Assembly (NCBI GenBank): GCA_034231615.1
Contig: CM067310.1
Location: forward strand, 5,160,510-5,224,509
DNA: 64,000 nucleotides
From: Meghimatium bilineatum
Lineage: Eukaryota; Mollusca; Gastropoda; Stylommatophora; Philomycidae
Reading direction: 5' to 3'
Part shown: positions 9,621 to 21,616 of the stretch, piece after piece
How positions within the stretch are numbered: position 1 is the stretch's first letter
Layout of the letters: every line of letters begins with the position of its first letter
Notes under the pieces: model-generated
What the model was told of the DNA's origin: nothing
The model's database searches: none
The model's input: the letters and a program-made list of their open reading frames with translations, nothing else
Program-made: the position numbers and the translations under genes

Positions 9621-10205
9621 AAAAAACTCAATCACTTTCACACAACTTGTCTCAGAAAAGTTACGACCATAAGATGGCAAGACAATATTCTAGATACCAC
9701 TGTCCTTGATAGAACTGGTATCCCCAGCATTGACGCTATCCTAATGCAGACACAGACTCGTTGGGTAGGTCATTTGGTGCGTATGCCAGACCATCGTCTG
9801 CCAAAGATAATTATTTATGCTGAGCTGGAGAAGGGTACACGATCTCAAGGTGGCCAAAAGAAGCGCTACAAGGACTCGTTAAAGAACTCACTGAAAGCCT
9901 CTGAAATAGACCAAGGCACATGGAAAGAACTTGCACAAAATAGATCTACACGACGTTCTACAGTCAAAAAGAGTGCATCATCTTGTGAAAAGAGGAGAAA
10001 TGCAACAGCTAAACAGCGGAGAGCAGCTAGAAAGTCTCGGATAGACCAAGATCCGTCTACAGTCGTCATTCCATGTCCGAACTGTCAAATGACATTTACA
10101 GCTCGAATAGGGCTCATTAGCCATCTACGAACTCATAATCAAGGACATAACTTTAATTAAGTTTCCAAAAGTGGATGTAACAAATGGTCATCATCATCAT
10201 GTGAT
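9621..10205 (+). CDS. C-terminal fragment of a non-LTR RT polyprotein with a C2H2 finger
   Basis: The frame is open from 9621 (just after a TAA) to the TAA ending at 10160, with no internal stop, so about 179 residues survive. Visible blocks are RKVTTIRWQDNI, LDRTGIPSIDAI, TRWVGHLVRMPDHRLPK, a basic RSQGGQKKRYKDSLK block, a Lys/Arg-rich linker, and a terminal zinc finger C-x2-C-x12-H-x3-H (CPNC ... HLRTH). The order RT thumb, GHLVRM, basic block and C2H2 finger is a known arrangement in animal non-LTR elements. A short 3' UTR ends in (TCA)n around 10190-10200. The catalytic core is absent, so it is not functional. No promoter or upstream exon is evident. Confidence 0.8.
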
Positions 10206-10525
10206 AGACGAACAACAATGTTAATATGAAGATTGAATTTAGAATTCAACTTTATTTTTCATCGGGATAGTTTTATGGTTCTAAATTGTTTGATTTACTT
10301 GTTTGATTAATTGATCATTTATGTTTATATTGATTGTATTGTGTTCTTTGTATATAGAAATATTTCTGTTCTTTTTAAATTAAAAAAAAATGATCTTAAT
10401 GTTGCAATTGAGACAACTTTTGTTGAGTAGGTTTATGTGATCTTGCAGCTTTTCACATGAACTGCGTAGCAGACAAAAAACGTCAGCAGAGAATATTTGA
10501 GCTTGGTGGTAATACGATGTGACCT
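10206..10525. other. AT-rich spacer
   Basis: AT-rich sequence with an A9 run near 10382. No gene or repeat was recognised. Confidence 0.4.
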
Positions 10526-13500
10526 ATCTTTTACTGAAACAACCTCCTACCTTTCATTGAAACGACCTCTGTCACTGAAACAACCTCTAACCTTTCATTT
10601 AAACAACATCCTACCTTTCACTGAAACACACTCCCACTTGTCACTGAAACACACTCCCACTTGTCACTGAAACACACTCCCACTTGTCACTGAATGAAAC
10701 ACACTCCCACTTGTCACTGAAACACACTCCCACTTGTCACTGAATGAAACACACTCCCACTTGTCACTGAAACACACTCCCACTTGTCACTGAAACACAC
10801 TCCCACTTGTCACTGAAACACACTCCCACTTGTCACTGAAACACACTCCCACTTGTCACTGAAACACACTCCCACTGAAACACACTCCCACTTGTCACTG
10901 AAACACACTCCCACTTGTCACTGAAACACACTCCCACTTGTCACTGAATGAAACACACTCCCACTTGTCACTGAAACACACTCCCACTTGTCACTGAATG
11001 AAACACACTCCCACTTGTCACTGAAACACACTCCCACTTGTCACTGAAACACACTCCCACTTGTCACTGAAACACACTCCCACTTGTCACTGAATGAAAC
11101 ACACTCCCACTTGTCACTGAAACACACTCCCACTTGTCACTGAATGAAACACACTCCCACTTGTCACTGAATGAAACACACTCCCACTTGTCACTGAATG
11201 AAACACACTCCCACTTGTCACTGAATGAAACACACTCCCACTTGTCACTGAATGAAACACACTCCCACTTGTCACTGAAACACACTCCCACTTGTCACTG
11301 AAACACACTCCCACTTGTCACTGAAACACACTCCCTCTTGTCACTGAAACACACTCCCACTTGTCACTGAAACACACTCCCACTGAAACACACTCCCACT
11401 TGTCACTGAAACACACTCCCACTTGTCACTGAAACACACTCCCACTTGTCACTGAATGAAACACACTCCCACTTGTCACTGAAACACACTCCCACTTGTC
11501 ACTGAAACACACTCCCACTTGTCACTGAAACACACTCCCACTAAAACACACTCCCACTTGTCACTGAAACACACTCCCACTTGTCACTGAAACACACTCC
11601 CACTTGTCACTGAAACACACTCCCACTTGTCACTGAAACACACTCCCACTTGTCACTGAATGAAACACACTCCCACTTGTCACTGAATGAAACACACTCC
11701 CACTTGTCACTGAAACACACTCCCACTTGTCACTGAATGAAACACACTCCCACTTGTCACTGAAACACACTCCCACTTGTCACTGAAACACACTCCCACT
11801 TGTCACTGAATGAAACACACTCCCACTTGTCACTGAATGAAACACACTCCCACTTGTCACTGAATGAAACACACTCCCACTTGTCACTGAAACACACTCC
11901 CACTTGTCACTGAAACACACTCCCACTTGTCACTGAAACACACTCCCACGTGTCACTGAAACACACTCCCACGTGTCACTGAAACACACTCCCACTTGTC
12001 ACTGAAACACACTCCCACTTGTCACTGAATGAAACACACTCCCACTTGTCACTGAATGAAACACACTCCCACGTGTCACTGAAACACACTCCCACTTGTC
12101 ACTGAATGAAACACACTCCCACTTGTCACTGAAACACACTCCCACTTGTCACTGAAACACACTCCCACGTGTCACTGAAACACACTCCCACGTGTCACTG
12201 AAACACACTCCCACTTGTCACTGAAACACACTCCCACTTGTCACTGAATGAAACACACTCCCACTTGTCACTGAATGAAACACACTCCCACGTGTCACTG
12301 AAACACACTCCCACGTGTCACTGAATGAAACACACTCCCACTTGTCACTGAAACACACTCCCACTTGTCACTGAAACACACTCCCACTTGTCACTGAAAC
12401 ACACTCCCACTTGTCACTGAAACACACTCCCACTTGTCACTGAAACACACTCCCACTTGTCACTGAAACACACTCCCACTTGTCACTGAATGAAACACAC
12501 TCCCACGTGTCACTGAATGAAACACACTCCCACGTGTCACTGAATGAAACACACTCCCACTTGTCACTGAATGAAACACACTCCCACTTGTCACTGAATG
12601 AAACACACTCCCACGTGTCACTGAAACACACTCCCACGTGTCACTGAATGAAACACACTCCCACGTGTCACTGAAACACACTCCCACGTGTCACTGAAAC
12701 ACACTCCCACTTGTCACTGAATGAAACACACTCCCACGTGTCACTGAAACACACTCCCACGTGTCACTGAATGAAACACACTCCCACTTGTCACTGAATG
12801 AAACACACTCCCACGTGTCACTGAATGAAACACACTCCCACGTGTCACTGAATGAAACACACTCCCACGTGTCACTGAATGAAACACACTCCCACGTGTC
12901 ACTGAATGAAACACACTCCCACGTGTCACTGAATGAAACACACTCCCACGTGTCACTGAATGAAACACACTCCCACGTGTCACTGAATGAAACACACTCC
13001 CACGTGTCACTGAAACACACTCCCACGTGTCACTGAATGAAACACACTCCCACGTGTCACTGAATGAAACACACTCCCACGTGTCACTGAAACACACTCC
13101 CACTTGTCACTGAAACACACTCCCACTTGTCACTGAATGAAACACACTCCCACGTGTCACTGAATGAAACACACTCCCACGTGTCACTGAAACACACTCC
13201 CACGTGTCACTGAATGAAACACACTCCCACGTGTCACTGAATGAAACACACTCCCACGTGTCACTGAATGAAACACACTCCCACGTGTCACTGAATGAAA
13301 CACACTCCCACGTGTCACTGAAACACACTCCCACGTGTCACTGAATGAAACACACTCCCACTTGTCACTGAATGAAACACACTCCCACTTGTCACTGAAT
13401 GAAACACACTCCCACGTGTCACTGAATGAAACACACTCCCACGTGTCACTGAAACACACTCCCACGTGTCACTGAAACACACTCCCACGTGTCACTGAAA

Positions 13501-13859
13501 CACACTCCCACGTGTCACTGAAACACACTCCCACGTGTCACTGAAACACACTCCCACGTGTCACTGAAACACACTCCCACTAAAACACACTCCCACGTGT
13601 CACTGAAACACACTCCCACTAAAACACACTCCCACGTGTCACTGAATGAAACACACTCCCACGTGTCACTGAATGAAACACACTCCCACGTGTCACTGAA
13701 ACACACTCCCACGTGTCACTGAAACACACTCCCACGTGTCACTGAAACACACTCCCACGTGTCACTGAAACACACTCCCACTAAAACACACTCCCACGTG
13801 TCACTGAAACACACTCCCACTAAAACACACTCCCACGTGTCACTGAAACACACTCCCAC

Positions 13860-14851
13860 GTGTCACTGAAACACACTCCCACTTGTCACTGAAACACACT
13901 CCCACTTGTCACTGAAACACACTCCCACTTGTCACTGAAACACACTCCCACTTGTCACTGAAACACACTCCCACTTGTCACTGAAACACACTCCCACTTG
14001 TCACTGAATGAAACACACTCCCACTTGTCACTGAAACACACTCCCACTTGTCACTGAAACACACTCCCACGTGTCACTGAAACACACTCCCACTAAAACA
14101 CACTCCCACTTGTCACTGAAACACACTCCCACTTGTCACTGAAACACACTCCCACTTGTCACTGAAACACACTCCCACTTGTCACTGAAACACACTCCCA
14201 CTTGTCACTGAAACACACTCCCACTTGTCACTGAAACACACTCCCACTTGTCACTGAAACACACTCCCACTTGTCACTAAAACACACTCCCACGTGTCAC
14301 TGAAACACACTCCCACGTGTCACTGAAACACACTCCCACTAAAACACACTCCCACGTGTCACTGAAACACACTCCCACTTGTCACTGAAACACACTCCCA
14401 CTTGTCACTGAAACACACTCCCACTTGTCACTGAAACACACTCCCACTTGTCACTGAAACACACTCCCACTTGTCACTGAAACACACTCCCACTTGTCAC
14501 TGAATGAAACACACTCCCACTTGTCACTGAAACACACTCCCACTTGTCACTGAAACACACTCCCACGTGTCACTGAAACACACTCCCACTAAAACACACT
14601 CCCACTTGTCACTGAAACACACTCCCACTTGTCACTGAAACACACTCCCACTTGTCACTGAAACACACTCCCACTTGTCACTGAAACACACTCCCACTTG
14701 TCACTGAAACACACTCCCACTTGTCACTGAAACACACTCCCACTTGTCACTGAAACACACTCCCACTTGTCACTAAAACACACTCCCACGTGTCACTGAA
14801 ACACACTCCCACGTGTCACTGAAACACACTCCCACTAAAACACACTCCCAC
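13860..14851 (+). repeat. 496-bp higher-order repeat inside the giant array
   Basis: Three rare markers recur exactly 496 bp apart: the TGAATG insertion (14005 and 14501), an ACGTG unit before a short unit (14071 and 14567), and a CACTAAAAC join after a TTGT unit (14277 and 14773). This indicates duplication of a block of about 21 units, not unit-by-unit growth. Exact block edges cannot be fixed by eye. Confidence 0.75.
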
Positions 14852-15157
14852 GTGTCACTGAAACACACTCCCACTAAAACACACTCCCACGTGTCACTGA
14901 AACACACTCCCACTAAAACACACTCCCACGTGTCACTGAAACACACTCCCACTAAAACACACTCCCACGTGTCACTGAAACACACTCCCACTAAAACACA
15001 CTCCCACGTGTCACTGAAACACACTCCCACTAAAACACACTCCCACGTGTCACTGAAACACACTCCCACTAAAACACACTCCCACGTGTCACTGAAACAC
15101 ACTCCCACTAAAACACACTCCCACGTGTCACTGAAACACACTCCCACTTGTCACTGA
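14773..15157 (+). repeat. 39-bp dimeric higher-order repeat
   Basis: A 23-bp ACGTGTC unit alternates with a 16-bp short unit (CACTAAAACACACTCC), giving a 39-bp dimer repeated about eight times with almost no variation. Because 39 is divisible by three it creates long open frames on both strands. Confidence 0.85.
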
Positions 15158-16559
15158 AACACACTCCCACTAAAACACACTCCCACTTGTCACTGAAACA
15201 CACTCCCACGTGTCACTGAAACACACTCCCACTAAAACACACTCCCACGTGTCACTGAAACACACTCCCACTTGTCACTGAAACACACTCCCACTAAAAC
15301 ACACTCCCACTTGTCACTGAAACACACTCCCACTAAAACACACTCCCACTTGTCACTGAAACACACTCCCACTTGTCACTGAAACACACTCCCACTTGTC
15401 ACTGAAACACACTCCCACTTGTCACTGAAACACACTCCCACTTGTCACTGAAACACACTCCCACTTGTCACTGAAACACACTCCCACTTGTCACTGAAAC
15501 ACACTCCCACTAAAACACACTCCCACTTGTCACTGAAACACACTCCCACTTGTCACTGAAACACACTCCCACTAAAACACACTCCCACTTGTCACTGAAA
15601 CACACTCCCACTTGTCACTGAAACACACTCCCACTTGTCACTGAAACACACTCCCACTTGTCACTGAAACACACTCCCACTTGTCACTGAAACACACTCC
15701 CACTTGTCACTGAAACACACTCCCACTAAAACACACTCCCACTTGTCACTGAAACACACTCCCACTTGTCACTGAAACACACTCCCACTAAAACACACTC
15801 CCACGTGTCACTGAAACACACTCCCACTTGTCACTGAAACACACTCCCACTAAAACACACTCCCACTTGTCACTGAAACACACTCCCACTTGTCACTGAA
15901 ACACACTCCCACTGAAACACACTCCCACTTGTCACTGAAACACACTCCCACTAAAACACACTCCCACTTGTCACTGAAACACACTCCCACTTGTCACTGA
16001 AACACACTCCCACTAAAACACACTCCCACTTGTCACTGAAACACACTCCCACTTGTCACTGAAACACACTCCCACTAAAACACACTCCCACTTGTCACTG
16101 AAACACACTCCCACTTGTCACTGAAACACACTCCCACTGAAACACACTCCCACTTGTCACTGAAACACACTCCCACTTGTCACTGAAACACACTCCCACT
16201 AAAACACACTCCCACTTGTCACTGAAACACACTCCCACTTGTCACTGAAACACACTCCCACTTGTCACTGAAACACACTCCCACTTGTCACTGAATGAAA
16301 CACACTCCCACTTGTCACTGAAACACACTCCCACTTGTCACTGAAACACACTCCCACTGAAACACACTCCCACTGAAACACACTCCCACTGAAACACACT
16401 CCCACTGAAACACACTCCCACTGAAACACACTCCCACTGAAACACACTCCCACTAAAACACACTCCCACTTGTCACTGAAACACACTCCCACTGAAACAC
16501 ACTCCCACTTGTCACTGAAACACACTCCCACTTGTCACTGAAACACACTCCCACTTGTC

Positions 16560-16742
16560 ACTGAAACAAGCTTCTACCTTTCACTGAAACAAGCTTCTAC
16601 CTTTCACTGAAACAAGCTTCTACCTTTCACTGAAACAAGCTTCTACCTTTCACTGAAACAAGCTTCTACCTTTCACTGAAACAAGCTTCTACCTTTCACT
16701 GAAACAAGCTTCTACCTTTCACTGAAACAAGCTTCTACCTTT
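16560..16742 (+). repeat. 22-bp satellite at the right edge of the giant array
   Basis: Eight near-perfect copies of a 22-bp unit, AAGCTTCTACCTTTCACTGA plus AAC. It shares the CACTGAAAC core with the main unit and resembles the degenerate left-edge units, so it is a divergent end of the same family. Confidence 0.95.
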
Positions 16743-17035
16743 ACGAATATTTTTTATCTTTTGCGCTTATTTTTCCATGTCTTGTTTTTGGTGTCAGGAA
16801 GGTATGAAGATCAATACTAGAACAATCCATGAATAGTGTAAGATGCGATTAAGGAAATTATATGGATGAAGTTGGTTGCCCAGTTGTATAGATCATGGCA
16901 GGAAAGATGTTTGTGACCGTGTGTCAGATTGGCCTATAAAATATTCAGCCAATTTTCTTTTAATATTTGGATCTTCAAGTAGTATTTTGTTAGCTCAGGA
17001 AGGGGGGGGGGGTGTATTGTAAGTGTAAGTCTGTC
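16743..17035. other. spacer with a poly-G run
   Basis: Mostly unassigned sequence; a G10 run lies at about 17002-17012. Confidence 0.4.
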
Positions 17036-17039
17036 TAAT

Positions 17040-17545
17040 GTGCCAGTTGTTGTTACTGTGGGGCAAATCTAATGGGCCAGTAAATATAGCTTCGTGGACC
17101 AGTAAAAGTGGCTTGTTGGACCAGAAAAAGTGTCTAGGTGGGCCAGTAAAAGAAACTTGTTCGGCCAGTAACAGTTGTATGGTTGTCCAGTAAGAGGGAT
17201 GTGGCGCGCCAATAACAGTGGCTTTGTGGACCAGTAACAGTGGCTTGGTGGGCTAGCATAACTGACTTTTTGGGCCAGTAAAAATGACTGTGGTCCAGTA
17301 AAGTTGATTGGTGGATCAGTAGAATTTACTTCGTGGGCCAGCAGAAGTAATTTGGTGGATCGGTAAAAGTGACTTCGTGGACCAATAAAAATAATTTTGT
17401 GAGCCAGTAAAAGTGGTTTGTGGGCGTGTAGAAGTGGCTTGTCGGGCCAAGAACAGTGACAAGTTGTCCAATAAAAATGACATGATTGGAAAGTTAAACT
17501 GACTTAGTGGGCCAGTAAACTTGGGATGAAGGACCAGTAAAAGTT
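17040..17545 (+). repeat. degenerate ~23-bp minisatellite (GGGCCAGTAAAAGT)
   Basis: About 20 diverged copies of a 22-24-bp unit with core GGGCCAGTAAAAGTG followed by a CTTG-TG segment. Divergence between copies is much higher than in other arrays here, suggesting an old array. Confidence 0.85.
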
Positions 17546-18010
17546 ATTCAAAAGGATTTTGACAACGAATGGAGAAAATAACGACTTTCACATTAATGAC
17601 TGACAAAGGTAAGATTCAGCACCAGGTTCCCATCATTGTCGGACACAGTGCATGCCCAAGCGCCTCTCCATTGCTTACCGTATGCTTCGCAGGTCTGCAC
17701 CAAATGTTTGACAGTCGTATGGATATCATTACAGACTCACAACTGTGCTGTAACAATCTTCATAGTCCATTTTGTTTTGTATACACCAAGAAATTCTAAT
17801 AAAAATTTGTATGGTAAGGGAAGTAACAAACAAAATATAAAGTTTCTCTTTTTTTATGTCCCTTTGACTGTCGACGAGAAATTCTAAATTGCGAATAAGA
17901 ATATTAACATAAGTAGTTGTTTATTATGCCATAGCTCATGTTGGCCAGAGTACCAGAAACGCGACTTCCATTTTTAAAATTTTTATTTGTAAGTCCTGAT
18001 AGAACCAATA
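17546..18010. other. unassigned spacer
   Basis: AT-rich sequence. The frame at 17569-17799 has no recognisable motif and overlaps another frame of similar length. Confidence 0.4.
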
Positions 18011-18011
18011 G

Positions 18012-18770
18012 ATACAAAGACTAATAGAACAAGTCAATAAATCGAGTAATGAATATGGACTGGCTATAAACATTCAAAAAACAAAAACCATGATAATCAG
18101 CAAAGACACAGAAGAACAGGAGGTAAACATAAACATACATGGAGAGAAACTACAACAAGTAAAACAGTATCAATATCTTGGACACATAGTCACAAATGAT
18201 GGCAGATGTGAAACAGAAGTTAAAAGGAGAATAGGAATGGCTAAAAGTACCTTCAATGACATGAGGAAAATAGTAACATCTAAACAAATTACAAACAAGT
18301 TCAAAATGAGAATTATAAAATGCTACATCTATTCCATATTAATGTATGGCTCAGAAACATGGACACTAAATAAATAATTAGAAGACACAATTGATGCCTT
18401 TGAGATATGGGTATATAGAAGAATAGGGAGAACATCATGGAAAGAGAAGAAAACAAATAAAGAGGTGCTAAAGACACTTAATATGAAGAAGGAACTACTA
18501 AGAGAAATAAAGATCAGGCAAATAAAATACTTTGGACACATTAAAAAACATGACACCTTATTGAAGACCTTACTTGAGGGTAAAGTCAAAGGGAAGCGAG
18601 CAAGAGGTAGGCAGAGATACAAGTGGGAGAGTAACATTACACGATGGACAGGTTACAGTCTAGCAGAGTGCACCACCAAGACAAGAGACAGGAGATGTTG
18701 GAGATACGTTGCAGCCAACCTTCGTTGCGGAGACGGCACTTGATGATGATGATGATGATAGAACCAACTT
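18012..18770 (+). pseudogene. RT palm-end and C-terminus, one in-frame stop, (TGA)n tail
   Basis: One frame runs from about 18012 to 18743, broken only by a TAA at 18375-18377. It shows EYGLAINIQKTKTMIIS (end of the palm), YQYLGHIVTNDGR, MYGSETWTLNK just before the stop, then VYRRIGRTSWKEK, IRQIKYFGHI, the basic GKRARGRQRYKW block and a C-terminal CGDGT. The stop TGA is followed directly by further TGA units (to about 18760). It is 5'-truncated before the FADD box. It is the best-preserved RT relic in the window; 1545-1958 is a decayed relative. Confidence 0.88.
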
Positions 18771-18829
18771 CGACTAGCTCCGCGGTTGAAAGTAGCGTAA
18801 CCCAGCATAAAAGGTGTATTTCATTTAAC

Positions 18830-19115
18830 CAAAACAATGCACACAAACTCAGCAACAATCACAAGTACTCAGCACGTACTCAGCAACAATCACATGTACT
18901 CATCCCGAACTCAACAAAGATCACACGTACTCAGCCCGAACTCAACAAAGATCACACTTACTCAGCACGTACTCAGCAACAATCACAAGTACTCAGCCCG
19001 AACTCAACAAAGATCACACGTACTCAGCCCGAACTCAACAAAGATCACAAGTACTCAGCACGTACTCAGCAACAATCACAAGTACTCAGCGCGAACTCAG
19101 CAACGATATTCAAGA
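18830..19115 (+). repeat. ~31-bp minisatellite (ACTCAACAAAGATCACACGT)
   Basis: About nine copies of a 31-bp unit, ACTCAACAAAGATCACACGT then ACTCAGCCCGA. Two subtypes alternate: CAACAAAGATCACACGTACTC and CAGCAACAATCACAAGTACT-type units. Confidence 0.92.
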
Positions 19116-19219
19116 GAAATATAGGGACATGCTAAAGAAGAGTCGAGAAAGTTTTGCTAAGTGTGAGGATGTTCAGTTCTTGAACATATTTCCAGGAGCA
19201 TAGATGGAAATGTATTAAT

Positions 19220-19925
19220 CTCTTATATCATCATCATCATCAGGTGCCATGCTGGCTGATGAAGGCGATCATGGCTCTCCACGGCTCTCTGTCTCCATTA
19301 TTATGTATCAAGATCGTTGTTGTTTCCTTGCCGTGCCAGTTTGTCAAACTATCTAATATTTTCTCACGTTGTCGTCCTCTGTCTCTGTTGCCTCCAATTT
19401 TGCCTGTTGTTACTATGTTCTCCAAACCTCCCCTTCTCATGAAGTAGCCAAAACATGAAAATTGTCTCTTTATTATATTATTGCTTAATGTCCGTTTCGC
19501 ATTTGACTCTTTCAACACCTCTACATTAGTTTTTCTGGCAGTCCATGGTATTCTCAGCATTCTTCTATAGAACCACATCTCTGTTGCCTCCAATCTCCCA
19601 CTTTCCAGTTTGTTTATTGTCCAAGACTCGCTCCCATATGTTAGTATAGAGGTTATATATCACTGCAGAACTCTCTTCCTCCCCGCTAATGACAATGTCA
19701 TATTACACAGTATATTTTTCATTTTTCTGAATGTTGTTTGTGCCTGTCCTATTCTGTATCTTATTTCTGTTGAACTACTTCCATTTGCTGTAATAATTGT
19801 ACCTAAATATTTGAATTGGTGGACCTGTTTTAATACTATATCATTCACTTTGATCTTGCAAACTGTGCCCTTTTATTTATTTGAAATAACCATTACTTCT
19901 GTTCTTATATTTAGGAAGAGGCCTT
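19220..19925 (-). pseudogene. RT C-terminal half (family A), one in-frame stop in the core
   Basis: The minus strand runs from the palm end (IRTEVMVISNK, with a TAA), through VHQFKYLGTIITANG and ending RKRVLQ, then a single TGA at 19660-19662. It continues in the same frame with TSILTYGSESWTINK, LEATEMWFYRRMLRIPWTAR, CFGYFMR, a G-N-R-D-R-G-R-Q-R basic block and the C-terminal SQHGT at 19240. The stop is part of a (TGA)n tract (plus strand TCATCATCATCATCA around 19227-19241). It is a close relative of 599-988. Confidence 0.88.
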
Positions 19926-20059
19926 TCTATTTACTTTCTGTATATCTCTAGTATACGAGATGCTAAAATCCGTTATCTCTCTCTTAGGACACGATGGCAT
20001 AGAAAAAGTGTTGTTTGAGTGACCGCTAGAATATAGTAGAGGCAGATATTGAGAATTGT

Positions 20060-20644
20060 TGGTCAATCAATCAATCAATAAGCATGTAACACTTCAGGGT
20101 CGTAGGGGTACCACATTGGATGCTTCAGCACAGAGTCCTCCAGCGAATTCTATCCTCAGCGATACGGATGAGTGTGAGTCTTGCCATTTCCATTCCTTGA
20201 TGTTGTCTATCCATGCCTTTATTTCACCTCCTCTGCTTCTTCCACACTCGACAGTTCCCTGCAGTATTGTTTTTGACAAGGAATCGTGCTTGCATACATG
20301 TCCGAACCATGCTAGTTTTCGTCGTTTCACTATTGAAAGCAATGGCTTTTGAACACCTACACACATCTCTACTTTATTCCTTACGTACACATTGGTCTTA
20401 TGTTCCCTATAGGAAATTCGTAGAATTCGTTTGCAGCATTTTTACTCGAAAGCCTGTAATCTTCTCTCCATGTCCGCAGTAAGTGTCCAACTCTCACAAC
20501 CATACAACACAACAGAAAGCACCAGCGACTTATACAGTTTGATTTTCACTCCAACACTGATGTTGCTTTTCCAAATCACAGTTAGTCTTGACAAGGAGGC
20601 TAAAGCCAAATATGTAGGTAAATATCGATAGACGAAGCGGGACA
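20060..20644 (-). pseudogene. RT C-terminus (family B), one in-frame stop, (ATTG)n tail
   Basis: The minus-strand frame carries LSRLTVIWKSNISVG, LYGCESWTLTADMERRLQAF, then a TAA at 20442-20444, and continues in the same frame with KCCKRILRISYREHKTNVYV, KLAWFGHVCKHDSLSKTIL, a CGRSRGGEIKAW basic block and SNVVPLRP. After the stop the tail is TTGATTGATTGATTGA (plus strand about 20067-20082). The 3' part matches 4195-4510. Confidence 0.87.
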
Positions 20645-20659
20645 AAATATCAGAAACCG

Positions 20660-20722
20660 CGGGGATTGGAGATTTATAATGGAAGATTACGTTCTGGAAA
20701 GAAGACGCCACGTGACATACAC
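20660..20722 (+). pseudogene. RT 3' end scrap
   Basis: ATTACGTTCTGGAAAGAAGA followed by CGCCACGTGA reads ITFWKEDAT-stop, the terminal motif also seen at 1510-1534. It lies head-to-head with the family B copy to its left, a transposon-on-transposon junction. Confidence 0.5.
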
Positions 20723-21610
20723 TCTCTTAGGAAAATAGTGCACAACATTTGTTACAAAAATAAAAATAGTAAAGAGGAGAGGAATGGGCTAGGAGGCGAC
20801 CCTTAACGCTTGTCTTCACACCTCCTCTCCCACCCCCCCACTCCCGCAAATAAAAATTCCTCACAGTCTCCACAAATAAAATTGAACATTGAACAGCCCC
20901 ACTTGCTGATGTCACGCTGCTTCACTTATCTTTGCTTATCCTAATTTTTCTTGCTTGTCATTGGCGGAATGCACATAGTACACACACCGCCCCTAATAAT
21001 CCGTCGCATCAGCTAAGATGGGTGACGCTGTGTGAGATCGGTTCACATTATTATTATTTTGAAGAAACAATTGATATCTATTGTAAGGGAAACTTTTTTT
21101 TTTGGTGACAACCAACTCTTTTTGTGACGCCATAGCATAACCAGATTTCTAGGTGACCGTAGGTCAGCTGTCATAAATTCACAGTTCATGGTGACTGAAT
21201 TACTAGAACCGCGACCTCCAATGTTTCTGTGGTTGTAAAGCTCTGAATATAATCAAATCCCCATGGAGACGAATTCCTTTAAGTGCAAGACGGGACTTAA
21301 TCCTGCAAACAAAGGCTGGAAACTAAGATTGATCGAGTTATCCCTAACAGTCCTGCCCAAGCAATCATTTGTGCTGAAATCGGAGATACCAGGCCGAGAA
21401 GCGCACCAACAATCATGGTATCACACAACACGACTAGATAACATGTCTTCACAATACAAAAAAATGGACACTTGTTGTGTAGACATGTTAAACTGTGAAC
21501 GAGATGAAAATATTACCAAATTAGCCTAAGGTCCAAGGTTGAGTGAAGCGTAACTCAGAGGTACAATTTACTTACGAGAACTAACTGAAGCAGCCCAAAG
21601 TTGTTCTTAA
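20723..21610. other. unassigned spacer
   Basis: About 0.9 kb without clear repeats. The plus frame 21263-21529 (88 codons) has no recognisable family. Confidence 0.4.
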
Positions 21611-21616
21611 TCTTTC

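Larger units (their letters stand above)
10526..16570 (+). repeat. giant 6-kb minisatellite (ACTGAAACACACTCCC family)
   Basis: This is a single array of over 240 units. The 23-bp unit is ACTGAAACACACTCCC plus ACTTGTC. There are three length forms: 23 bp; 27 bp with TGAA inserted (ACTGAATGAAACACACTCCC); and a 16-bp short form lacking the ACTTGTC segment. A point variant changes ACTTGTC to ACGTGTC. Variants are not random. The 27-bp form dominates 12480-13460, ACGTGTC is concentrated in about 11950-15250, and the short form appears mainly after 13570. The left edge (10526-10625) consists of degenerate CTACCTTTCACTGAAAC units. The many open frames (SDTWECVSF, SLNETHSHV) reflect stop-free units of length 27 or 39 and are not genes. 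Confidence 0.97.

Noticed and set aside
12741..13103. Long frames in the giant minisatellite (SDTWECVSF or SLNETHSHV repeats)
   Set aside because: They arise because 27-bp and 39-bp units lack stops. Mixed 23-bp units shift the frame repeatedly, and there is no conserved flank or start context.
10526..16570. CRISPR-like array
   Set aside because: Units are contiguous or nearly so, with no unique spacers; length variants are insertions or deletions of repeat sequence; the context is eukaryotic.
19244..19447. Plus-strand frame beginning MPCWLMKAIMALHGSL
   Set aside because: Antisense of the family A RT C-terminus.
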